Shown here in pieces: positions 1 through 12,500 of a stretch of DNA of 64,000 nucleotides. How positions within the stretch are numbered: position 1 is the first letter of the stretch; each line of letters opens with the position of its first letter. The position numbers and the translations under genes are program-made. Under the pieces are notes generated by a model that saw only the letters and a list, made by a program, of their open reading frames with translations, searched no databases and had not been told where the DNA came from. Source of the DNA: Marthasterias glacialis (lineage: Eukaryota; Echinodermata; Asteroidea; Forcipulatida; Asteriidae); contig OU452239.1 of the NCBI GenBank assembly GCA_911728455.2, positions 5,182,384 through 5,246,383 on the forward strand. Reading direction: 5' to 3'.

Positions 1-300
1 AAAAGCACCATTCACCACTGACACTTTTGCAAAACATTCACTGTCACCTGCATGGTCAAAATTCTATAGAAATGGAGACTCTGGTTAGAAAACAATGCAT
101 TTTGCAACATTACACTTCTGACTTTTCTCTATATTCAGGGTAACTGCACATCCCATGATTACATAATCACAGCAGATGGCACATCATTGTAAAGAGGAAT
201 AATTAAGCTTTCCAATGATACCAGTTTCATCTTTTATACTTCAGTAACAAAAAACATATCATCCCTCAAAATTGAGTTGCAGAACTTTTTTTGAGGGGTT
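1..300. mobile_element. Right end of Tc1/mariner element, copy 1 (cut by window edge)
   Basis: Matches 7593-7892 almost base for base, including the terminal inverted repeat (272-300) and the TA dinucleotide at 301-302. The left part lies outside the window. Confidence 0.8.
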
Positions 301-438
301 TATATACAATTGTGTCTGTAGGGCCTGTGCATATACAGTAATTATACCAATGATGTCACATACACTGGGTGATTTATGTCTTTGCAGACAATTGGGAGTA
401 AATGTATCACTTTTTGTGTCTGGTTTTCTCCAATAAAG

Positions 439-577
439 GATGTCATTGATAAGTCCAATGGTGGAGACAGCAGTACAAGAGCTGAAGGACTCACTTCAAC
501 CACACAGACTACTCAGGCAGTTTATCCGTCTGATACAACAATGACGACAACCAGAAAAGATGAGCAAGCATTGAAAG
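439..577 (+). CDS. Duplicated linker exon, copy 1
   Basis: Acceptor ...ccaataaag before 439, preceded by a pyrimidine-rich tract; donor gttggc at 578. 139 nt, phase 0 in and phase 1 out. It encodes 46 residues rich in Ser, Thr, Asp and Gly, with no recognised domain. It joins in phase to 871 (AAA G/AA). Copy 2 at 8031-8169 lies exactly 7592 bp downstream. Confidence 0.6.
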
Positions 578-3500
578 GTTGGCCCCCAGAAAATGTGTTT
601 GTTTTCAGCTAAAGAATATTTAAGTTTACTCCAGTCAGTTGATTTTGAGAATTTCTAACGCACTTGCCTTTTGAAAACTTGCTTTTACAAGGAGACAATC
701 TGCTTTTAACCTTGTACTGTTGTACTTTCTGTGATCTTTAAGTACGGAGTGGTTTGGAGATTACATGGGGAGGTTTGAGGTGTTCACAACCTATACCTAT
801 ATGGCTCTTTTTCTCTCTGATTTATAAACAAATCTCATTGAGTATGTGACAACTGTGTTTTATTTTGCAGAAACACCTAAACCTCCATGGTATCAGACTT
901 TCTTAAAACCCTGGATTGGTTTTTCCTTGGGCAAGTACCTGTTCATTTCTAGAACTGTTAATTGCTCATTTTAATTATTTGGATCTAAACACTGAGGGAG
1001 TTTATAACATTTCCTGAGCTGAGCAGCTCATCTGGTGATCTGTCCAAAGGAATCATGAGACATTGATCCTGAAGAGCCTGCTCTGGCTACCAGTGGAATC
1101 ATGAATTCAGTTTAAGATCTTGCTACTTGTGTTCTGTTGCCTTAATGTTTCAGCACCAACATGTCTCACAGACATATTGTCCATCAAAGAACCTGTCTGA
1201 CATTTGCATTCCTGTTCACAAACATTACTCCTATACATTTTCAAGCTGCCCTTAGGTCGAACTAAGTAGAAGAAGTAGTAGTTTAAGGAGAAGTAATAAC
1301 TAAAGAGAAACACTCTTAATAATTCTCAAAATTTACCACAGACAATTTTAAAAAATACATCATATAATCTTTGGAAATCACATCAGGGAATACATCAGGA
1401 AATCTTTGCATAATTTTTTGTATTCTGTCAAAAAGATTCAATGGTTTTTCCAATGTACTGTACAAATTTACTTTGATTTGACAAATTATAGTAGGATCTG
1501 GCTTTTGAGAGGCATCGTGTCATATACAAATTTATATGATCAATGATTAAGGAAGAACACATCAGTATATCAGTATTTGTTGGCTGAAGAAAGTGAACTT
1601 AATGTTTATTCTCTCACTGCTCTCATAAGAATGAGCAGCAAGGAGAACTACTGGGTTGGAGTTGCACTTCCTACTGGGTGCCTTACCCAATCAGAAGGCA
1701 GTGACCATGGTACTTTAGATCACACCCAGCCAATCAGCTATGTAGGCTACTAAATGCCACATGGACAGTATTAGAGGGTTGCCACATGTCCACTCTTTCT
1801 AGGAAATGGGAACTTGTATGTTTTTGTGGGGGATATATTTACTTACGCCTTTTGTAATCTCTGGGAGGGGCACTACACAATGGAATTCTGGTTGATGAGG
1901 GATTCAAAAACTTTACTCATGATGGGAAGAAGGCTGATGGGCAGATAGTTGGCGGGGTCTGACTTTTCCCGAGATCACTTGAATACTGGTAAAACAGACG
2001 CCATCTTCCAGGTAGAAGGAAACACATCGTTTGACAGGCATATGTTGTACAGCTTTGACACAACAGGGGTGGTTCCAGGGAGCACATTTTGGGGGCTGTT
2101 GCGGGAATTTGGTCAAGGCAAGACACCTTCAGATATATCAAGACCTTGAATGATCTCAGTAACCGTACTAGATGTGATGGACACAGAAGATATCCTGCAA
2201 TTAGTTTTGAGACTTGCAGTCAGGGAGTGGATGACCCTGATCACAGAGAGTAGAGTTTGCAACAAAGCCTTTAGCAAAAATGTTTACTTTATCAAGGGAA
2301 GAGGAGAGTAGTCAAGGCAATAAGAAAGAATGGGCATCGATGACTGATTTTGATTCAGAACACTGTTGGCAATCCTCCAAAAATAAGGAGTCTTGGATTG
2401 TCTGTGCATAGGTAGTTTTAGCATTCTTCAAAACATGTCTGCACTTTTTACTTGTGAAATTGATGACTAGTCTTGCCAGGGGTTGGGGGGGATTATTGTG
2501 TGATTCGCGATTCCAGACTTTTGTCTTTGTCAAGAATTACAAGAGATTGATAGCCGGCCACCATTAATTACTATTGCATTCGTCATGGAATTAAAGATAG
2601 ATGAAGCAAGGTGAGGCAAGATGAAGATTGATAAAGCAAGGTGAGACAAGATAAAGAGAGTGAGGCAAGATGAAGAGAGATGAAGCAAGCATGTCATGGT
2701 GGATTACTGGCTTACAATCCAGCGTTTATACCAACAAATACCATGTCTTCTTGCAAGAGAAAATGAAATCTTGAAAGAGAGTATGAGAACGTTAGTTGTC
2801 TATACTTCTTTCCATCTTGCCACACCCCACTTTGGCACACCCTCCCTCACTATCTTCATCTTGCCTCACTCTCTTCATCTTGTCTCACCTTGCTTCTTCT
2901 ATCTTCATCTTGTCTCACCTTGCTTCATCTCTTTTCATCTTGCCTCACTCTCTTCATCTTGTCTCACCTTGCTTCATCTATCTTGAACCGCTTCACTCTC
3001 TTCATCTTGTCTCACCTTGTTTCATCTATCTTCATCTTGCCTCACTCTCTTCATCTTGTCTGACCTTGCTTCATCTATCTTGAACCGCTTCACTCTCTTC
3101 ATCTTGTCTCACCTTGCTTCATCTATCTTCAACTGCTTCACTCACTTCATCTTGTCTCACTTTACTTCATCTATCTTCATCTTGCCTCACTCTCTTCATC
3201 TTGTCTCACCTTGCTTCATTTATCTTTAACCGCTTCACTCTCTTCATCTTGTCTCACCTTGTTTCATCTATCTTCATCTTGCCTCACTCTCTTCATCTTG
3301 TCTCACCTTGCTTCATCTATCTTCATCTTGCCTCACTCTTTTCATCTTGTCTCACCTTGCTTCATCTATCTTCATCTTGCCTCACTCTCTTTATCTTGTC
3401 TCATCTTGCTTCATCTATCTTCATCTTGCCTGACTCTGTTCATCTTGCCTCACCTTGCTTCATCTATCTTTAACCACTTCACTCTCTTCATCTTGTCTCA

Positions 3501-6500
3501 CCTTGCTTCATCTCTCTTCATCTTGCCTCACTCTCTTCATCTTGCCTCACCGTGCTTCATCTATCTTTAACCGCTTCACTCTCTTCATCTTGTCTCACCT
3601 TGCTTCATCTCTCTTCATCTTGCCTCACTCTCTTTATCTTGTCTCACCTTGCTTTATCAATCTTCATCTTGCCTCACCTTGCTTCATCTATCTTTAACCG
3701 CTTCACTCTCTTCATCTTGTCTCACCCTGCTTCATCTCTCTTCATCTTGCCTCACTCTCTTCATCTTGCCTCACCTTACTTCATCTATCTTCAACCGCTT
3801 CACTCTCTTCATCTTGTCACACCTTGCTTCATCTATCTTCATCTTGCCTCTCTTCATCTTGTCTCACTTTGCTTCATCTATCTTCCTCTTGCTTCACTCT
3901 CTTCATCTTGTCTCACCTTGCTTCATCTATCTTTATCCGCTTCACTCTCTTCATCTTGTCTCACCTTACTTCATCTCTCTTCATCTTGCCTCACTATCTT
4001 AATCTTGTCTGACCTTGCTTCATCTATCTTTATCCGCTTCACTCTCTTCATCTTGTCTGACCTTGCTTCATCTATCTTCATCTTGTCTCACTCTCTTCAT
4101 CTTGTCTGACCTTGCTTCATCTGTCTTTATCCGCTTCACTCTCTTCATCTTGTCTCACCTTACTTCATCTCTCTTCATCTTGCCTCACTCTCTTCATGTT
4201 GTCTCACCTTGCTTCATCTATCTTCATCTTGCCTCACTCTCTTCATCTTGTCTCACCTTGCTTCATCTATCTTCATCTTGCCTCTTTTCATCTTGTCTCA
4301 CCTTGCTTCATCTATCTTCATCTTGCTTTACTTTCTTCATCTTGTCTCACCTTGCTTCATCTATATTGAACCGCCTCACTCTCTTCATTTTGTCTCACCT
4401 TGCTTCATCTATCTTGAACCGCTTCAATCTCTTCATCTTGTCTCACCTTGTTTCATCTATCTTCATCTTGCCTCACTCTCTTCATCTTGTCTCACTTTGC
4501 TTCATCTATCTTCATCTTGCCTCACTCTCTTCATCTTGTCTGACCTTGCTTCATCTATCTTGAACCGATTCACTCTTTTCTTCTTGTCTCACCTTCCTTC
4601 ATCTGTCTTCATCCGCTCCACTCCCTTCATCTTGTCTCACCTTGTTTGATCTATGTTCAACCGCTTCACTCTCTTCATCTTGTCTCTCCTTGCTTCATTT
4701 ATCTTCAACCGCTTCACTCTCTTCATCTTGTTTCACCTTGTTTCGTCTATCTTGAACTGCTTCACTCTCTTCATCTTGTCTCACCTTGCTTCATCTATCT
4801 TCAACCTCTTCACTCTCTTCATCTTGTCTCACCTTGCTTCATCTATCTTCATCTTGCCTCACTCTTTTCATCTTGTCTCACCTTGTTTCATCTATCTTTA
4901 ACCGCTTCACTCTTCTCATCTTGCCTCACTCTCTACATCTTGTCTCACCTTGCTTCATCTATCTTCATCTTGCCTCACGCTTTTCATCTTGTCTCACCTT
5001 GTTTCATCTACCTTCATCTTGCCTCACTCTCTTCATCTTGTCGCACCTTGCTTCACCTATCTTCATCTTGCCTCACTTTCTTCATCTTGTCTGACTTTGC
5101 TTCATCTGTCTTGAACTGCTTCACTCTCTTCATCTTGTCTCACCTTGCTTCATCTATCTTCATCTTGCCTCTCTTCATCTTGTCTCACCTTGCTTCATCT
5201 ATCTTTAACCGCTTCACTCTTTTCATCTTGTCTCAATTTGCTTCATCTATCTTCAACCGTTTCACTCTCTTTCTCTTGTCTCACCTTGCTTCATCTATCT
5301 TTAACCGCTTCACTCTTTTCATCTTGTCTCACCTTGCTTCATCTATCTTCATCCGCTTCACTCTCTTCATCTTGTCTCACCTTGCTTCATCTATCTTGAA
5401 CCGCTTCACTCTCTTCATCTTGTCTCTCCTTGCTTCATCCATCTTCAACCGTTTCACTCACTTCATCCTGTCTCACCTTGTTTCATCTATCTTCAACCAC
5501 TTCACTCTCTTCATCTTGTCTCACCTTGCTTCATCTATCTTCAACCGCTTCACTCTCTTCATCCTGTCTCACATTGCTTCATCTATCTTCATCTTGCCTC
5601 ACTTTCTTCATCTTGTCTCACCTGCTTCATCTATCTTTAACCACTTCAATCTCTTCATCCTGTCTCACCTTGCTTTATCTATCTTTAACCACTTCACTCT
5701 GCATCTTTTCTCACCTTGCTTCATCTTGCCTCACTCTCTTCATCTTGTCTCACCTTGCTTCATCTATCTTTAACCGCTTCACTCTCGTCATCTTGTCTGA
5801 CCTTGCTTCATCTATCTTCATCTTGCCTCACTCTCTTCATCTTGTCTCACTTTGCTTCATCTATCTTCATCTTGCCTCACTCTCTTCTTCTTGTATCAAC
5901 TTTGTTGCTTTATTCTACCTGGCCCAATTAAATTCAATTCTCTTTCTGTATAAATTGTAAAACATGTCGTTTGTCTTTGAAAGAAGGATTAACGTGATGT
6001 TATATACAAATAATTAAACGCCACTTCTTAATATGTTTAAAACACCTTTTCAACTGACTTGCTTTCAGGAAAACAATCTATTGAGCTACATGAGTCTGCT
6101 GAGGGAGCTTCAGTATCTGTGAGTATTGGAGCAACTTTATTATGGTCAATATGTGTATACTTTATCCTGTCATACACAGCCATGCAAGCAATACTAACTC
6201 TTCAAACCATGTGTCCATGTGATTTCAAGCCATGACATAACTGTTTTATTCACATCTTTATTGTTGGTGTATTGTATCATTTATATCATTTATGCATAGT
6301 ACTCATAAAAAATGTCTGAATAAAAGTTAGAATAGTTTTGGGGTGAACGAAGAAAAATTACTACAACAGAATTTTCACCTACAGCCTCCAGATTCACATG
6401 CTGGTGCTCTACCAATTGAGCTTGATGATGGTGGTTCTCTGATTTTGTCAATGTCTTTGTTCGGGGTGCCTGTATGACCAGGTTTCACCCCAAACTTTCG

Positions 6501-9500
6501 TTGCAACCTGGGAAGCAGCAGTACAGGGGTCACAATAAGTCAAGCAATAAGCCAGAAGGGAATACTTTGTAATTGTTAATTAAATGTTTAGGAAAACAAA
6601 GAAAAATTTACTAGAACAGGATTTAAACATATGAGCTCCAGATTAATGTGCTGGTGTTCTACCAACTGAGCTATCTAAAATTCGAAAGTTCTAAAAGTTA
6701 GAACCTAAGATCTATTTCAACTCACAAAAAATGTTTTCAATATAATGACATTTTGGTGATTACAGCACCGTAGCAAAAGCACACGAAATTCACAAGTTTT
6801 ACTTGTATTTCTCAAATATGAACAGCAACTGTTTCACTTGTGTTCCCAGCAAAAGCTAAGAGAAATCTTAAATTAGGATTTCTTTAGAAATTGATTAAAC
6901 AGAAGAGTTTGTTCTTTGTTATACACACAAATATGAACATGCCTTGAACAAAATGTGTGAATATGTTTGTGCTCACCAAATTAAACCCCTCAAAAAAAGT
7001 TCTGCAACTCAAGTTTGAGCGGTAATAAATTTCTTAGTGTGCCATCATCATATGTAAAAGTGGTATCATTGGAAAGCATGATTATTCCTCTTTACAATCA
7101 TGTGTCATTTGTAATGCTAATGTTATCATGAAATGCACAGACATAATATATATGCAGAAACGTCAAAAATGAAATGTTGCAAAATTCGTTGTTTCCTTAG
7201 TGCAGAGAGTGCGTTGTACCGATCTTCTTGCGGAGTTGTCTTCCTTGGACGCCCACTTCTTGGCCTGTCTTTAACTTCCCCTAATTCAAGGAATTTTGCA
7301 CGCAATCTTGATATGGTACTTTTGCTCACCCCAAACCGAATCGCAACATCTTTTTGGGGTACACCTGCTTGGAGCTGTCCAATTGCTTGGGCCCTGAGGA
7401 GATTCGATAAGCGAGGCATCTTGAAACATGTTACAAACCACCACTCAGAAAATGACACTTTTACCTCAAACACACACTAATGAAGGCAAATCTTTAAAAG
7501 GAAACGGCATAATACGCACAATTCATGTCTTTAGCCTTCATCACTTCATCAATGACCACCCGAATAGCATTCAAACACATTTCATTCTTTGAAAAAGCAC
7601 CATTCACCACTGACACTTTTGCAAAACATTCACTGTCACCTGCATGGTCAAAATTCTATAGAAATGGAGACTCTGGTTAGAAAACAATGCATTTTGCAAC
7701 ATTACACTTCTGACTTTTCTCTATATTCAGGATAACTGCACATCCCATGATTACATAATCACAGCAGATGGCACATCATTGTAAAGAGGAATAATTAAGC
7801 TTTCCAATGATACCAGTTTCATCTTTTATACTTCAGTAACAAAAAATATATCATCCCTCAAAATTGAGTTGCAGAACTTTTTTTGAGGGGTTTATATACA
7901 ATTGTGTATGTAGGGCCTGTGCATATACAGTAATTATACCAATGATGTCACATGCACTGGGTGATTTATGTCTTTGCAGACAATTGGGAGTAAATGTATT
8001 ACCTTTTGTGTCTGATTTTCTCCAATAAAGGATGTCATTGATAAGTCCAATGGTGGAGACAGCAGTACAAGAGCTGAAGGACTCACTTCAACCACACAGA
8101 CTACTCAGGCAGTTTATCCGTCTGATACAACAATGACGACAACCAGAAAAGATGAGCAAGCATTGAAAGGTTGGCCCCCAGAAAATGTGTTTGTTTTCAG
8201 CTAAAGAATATTTAAGTTTACTCCAGTCAGTTGATTTTGAGAATTTCTAACGCACTTGCCTTTTGAAAACTTGCTTTTACAAGGAGACAATCTGCTTTTA
8301 ACCTTGTACTGTTGTACTTTCTGTGATCTTTAAGTACGGAGTGGTTTGGAGATTACATGGGGAGGTTTGAGGTGTTCACAACCTATACCTATATGGCTCT
8401 TTTTCTCTCTGATTTATAAACAAATCTCATTGAGTATGTGACAACTGTGGTTTATTTTGCAGAAACACCTATACCTCCTGAAGAGGTGCTGAAAGAGTTT
8501 AACAAAAAGACTGAGGGCATCATTGATATGGAGAAAACTGACATCTTACTGCAGTTACCATACATGGCAGTTGGCTACTTCAATAATAAAGGTGGCATTT
8601 TGGCTCTTGAGAAATATGGTGTGCACCTCTACATTCCAAGTGGTGCAATAGCCAGGAGTCAACCACAACAGGTGTATATCTACATCAACCCTGATGAAAA
8701 AGTTAATGATAACATCAATGATGAAGAGGAACAATTGTCACCAGAGATTCACTGTGGTCCTCCAGGTCTTACATTTGAAGACAGTGTGGTGTTGTCTTTT
8801 CCTCACCATGCAGTGGCATCTGATTGGGAACTTACTGCTAAGATGTCTTCGGCTTCTTCACCAGCATGGCAAGCCCTTAATAGCAGCACTGATGGTCAGT
8901 TGGTGTCTGCTGAGGGAAACCAAGCAATTTTGCTGGTCAGTCATTTCACTGGGTTTTCCTTGTTTGGCAGAACCTTGGGTAATAGTTGCAAACGAGTGAG
9001 TGTCGGAGCCTTTGGAGATATATTTTGTCCAAGATGTTATGCTTTTCGAGTTTACGTTTGGAAAGATAACGAGGTGTTTAAGAAGGTATTGAAAATTGTT
9101 TAATACATTTGTTTAAATCTTCTTTTAAAAAACATTTAAGGAATTATTTTCAGACACTTAATAATATAATGAAATTATATAATTGCATGCATTTAAGTAA
9201 CTCACAGAAAAAGCTGAAAACTATATACACTTTTCAAAACTGTTTGAGTTGCATTTCAATTTAATGTTCAGATCAGTGACAACAGACTTATTGGAGATAT
9301 GCTTGTCTTATTTGACAGAGCAATTTGAATATTAAAGACAAGTGAAAGGAATTTTGGTGGTTAGATAAATTAAATTGCAAATTTTTAATCGCAAACTTGC
9401 TTGTTACAAAGCTGAAAAATGCCAATTCTACTTAGATGGTTGTCTTTTGTTTTTTTGTTTGAGTAAATGTTTTGTTGAAATACCACCGTCTCATTGTGAC

Positions 9501-12500
9501 TTGTTTTAACACATCTTTCTTGTTATTCTGATTTTTTGTTGCCCTCACAGAGAGTTCTGGAATTGGAGAGCAGAAAAAAATCAGAAATCTTGGATACCTT
9601 TAGAGTTCTGATGTTTTTCAAAGGTAAAGGGCACATGCATGTGGAGATGACAGAAACCATTGAGGGATGGAATGTAAGACCAAATACAACTCAGGTGGGA
9701 AATCTACTACACATACATTACCAATTACTGCATGAATTGAAATAAAAAATACTTTGACATGTGCACTTAGCTGATAATACCAATGTAGTCTAAACTTTAT
9801 TGAACAAACAAACTCAAAGAGACTTTAGTAATGGCCCTTCAAATCTTCCAGTAAACAATGCCTTTAAAATGTTCATTATTTTCTAAACATGAGCACACTT
9901 ACGTAAATATTATTGAAAGTAAAGTACAGAATGAGTAGTTGTCAGTTTGGAGCAGTTCAGAATGCTACCAATGGGAGACTTTTGAGAGGTTAGTGGGCGC
10001 CCCAGTAAGTGGTCCATTTCTATTATGAAAACATTAGAAAATGACCGCTTACTGGGATGCCCGCTTATGTCTCAAAATTATTGCCTTTTTTTGATGTATT
10101 TCACAGACCTTAAAGACCAAAACAAACAATACCCCAGACAGCATTCATTTGTGTGTTTTTTTAATAACTGATCAGAGGAACACAGGAGAGTATAACTCTT
10201 CTGGAAATATAAAGCTTCTTCTCAATTTGTCCTTCCAGGAGATCCATGAAAATGATGTATGGTCTTTCTCCCAGAATTCAGTTTCATTTCAATTGAGCAG
10301 TGACATACCAAGCAACACAAATGATACTCCGAACTTGACTATCAGTTGCTACCAGCAACAAGACAGTGATTGGCAAGGGAGGAAGATTCAGCTGTCTTTT
10401 AAACCAAACCTGGTGGGTATATTTAGACAAATTTTGAAACACAATTAGAGATTATTATGAAGATGAAAGGGTTACTAAAGAGATCTTACATGTAAAACAA
10501 GCTTCAAGTTGTTTTGTGATATGATTTGTTTTCATTTTTGGGTGAACAAGGAACGATGGAAAAAGCAACCAGAAATGGCTAATGAAAGTATAATTTTCAA
10601 AATTATTACAAGCCATATTACATGCTAGTTAATTTGATTGAATTCAAACCTGTATGATGAAGTCAATTAGCCTTTTTGAGATATGGTGGACTCTATAGAA
10701 GTGCACTATTTGGTTTGAGTGTATACAGACTACTTTACCCAAACCAAATAATGTCACACTATAGTGTTCGCCATATCTCAAAATTGCTTACGAAGTAGGG
10801 TCCAATCTTTGCAGTTGATTATCTATGGAATTTCAGTCATATTCAGAACAAGCCAAGTTGCCTGATCTGAAAATCGGGTTTGGAGCGGTCGGTGTTGGGT
10901 GAAATGAAGGGGGGATGAAGGGTATAAAGTGGCTAGTCTAATCTGACACAATTGTACCATCATACGGCAACATCTCCTTCATAGTTCAGGTGATTTTAAA
11001 GTATATTGTTGAGGTCTTTCATGGATTTTGGAGCAGTTTTTTGTTACTTCCTGTTTTAGAAATTGGAATTTGTAAGGCATTACACAGGTACCAACAAACA
11101 CATCAGCGTTGACACAGTCGGACCCTATACATACACTATACGCCAGATAATGTCCAGTGTTAATAAAAGCGTTGTTGGGGCCAGAAACTCGGCGACTGTG
11201 ATGGGCTGTGGTATATATGCCAACATTGATCATCGTGGATATAGAACAATGGGGATCATGTATGCACAGTAGACTCTGCGCAAACGACTCCGTCCGGATA
11301 AACGACTCTGTGGGGTTCGCAAACAAACTAAATAGCTGCTGCATGTAAAATTTGAGAAACACCACAAAAGTGTGGCCGTTGCGGTAATCAAGCACACGGG
11401 TCAAGAATAACACAGCACTTAAGGGAAAACAGAGTGAGTGTGTGCGAAAAACTGAATGGTCCCAAACGACGGCTGCTGCACGACATAAAGCACCGAATAT
11501 TGCGGGAAAAGCGGCAATTTGCCCGTGACGCGAAAACGACATCTTCGGTGGAGCTGGAAGGGCAAGGAAGACACCCTCTGGATTTTTCCCGATACGTGGG
11601 TACCCCTCCCGAGCCGCGGGACCCAGCCGTTCTTATTATTATTATTATTATTATTTATTCGACCAAGACAAAGACTGAACAAAACAATAAAAGCAGAGGA
11701 AATAACAGCAAGTTTTAAGAAAAATGGAGCGTAAATAATAAATAAATAACTAAATAAATAACTAAATAAATAAATAAATACGTGCGACAAACTTTTGAGA
11801 TTGTTGCTCTTATTATATTAGATGTTCAGTTTTAACTGTTATTCATTGTTATCTAGTGTTTACATGAAAATGTTTTATGTGGGTCAGTTTTTGAGTGTGC
11901 ATTGTATGGTGTCATGTAGCCATTGACTTGAACTACCTGTTACACATTGTGTTAAACTTTTTGTAAAATTTATTAGCCACTCTAATACTAAGCTTTGTAA
12001 CCTCCACTGCACCTAATCCTTATTGTTTTCATCATAATACCATATATTATTTTACTTTCAAAGCAAACTGATTGAGTGGAAATAAACTAAACTAAACTGA
12101 TAGGAGCTTTTTGTGTTCAGTAATACATGGTCATGTGATGGTCTCTTACCAAATTTATTGTAATCTTTTTCCCCATTGCAGACACCAATGATAAATAACA
12201 ACATAAACCAGACCTGTGATGCTCCGAGGCCTTGTGATGCACAAAATCAAACTGTAAGAACTGAATGTGTTTAACTGTATCAATTATAGCAAGGTAATAT
12301 CATATAAAATAAATAATGAGAATCACATAAATATCAACCATGAGTCAGGGAAAATAATTGAATTTGCGGTTCCCACCAAGCTGTCGCTGGAACGCCATCT
12401 TGGATTGCTAACTTAATGTCAATAACTATAAAATATTAACTAAAGGATATGAGTTGAAGGCAGGATGGAGATGTTGATGGGAGTGGTGATAATACTCTAC

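Larger units (their letters stand above)
1..886. repeat. Segmental tandem duplication, copy 1
   Basis: Aligns without gaps to 7593-8478 at an offset of 7592 bp; I count about eight substitutions. It includes the right end of the Tc1/mariner element, exon 439-577 and the following intron. Homology stops 16 bp inside the next exon. Confidence 0.9.

Noticed and set aside
376-612. 78-codon open frame taken as a complete small gene
   Set aside because: It is the linker exon 439-577 plus intron sequence read through both splice sites; copy 2 has a stop in the 5' part.
2840-5890. CRISPR-like array
   Set aside because: Units are contiguous and lack unique spacers; the context is eukaryotic. The same holds for 51840-52602 and 63255-63745.
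2696-5960. Many long overlapping open frames encoding Leu/Ser/His-rich repeats, up to 375 codons
   Set aside because: They arise in all three plus frames from a stop-poor 48/49-bp minisatellite; unit length 49 changes frame each unit, so no protein is selected.
7133-7480. Plus-strand open frame opposite the transposase
   Set aside because: Antisense shadow of the Tc1-type helix-turn-helix frame.
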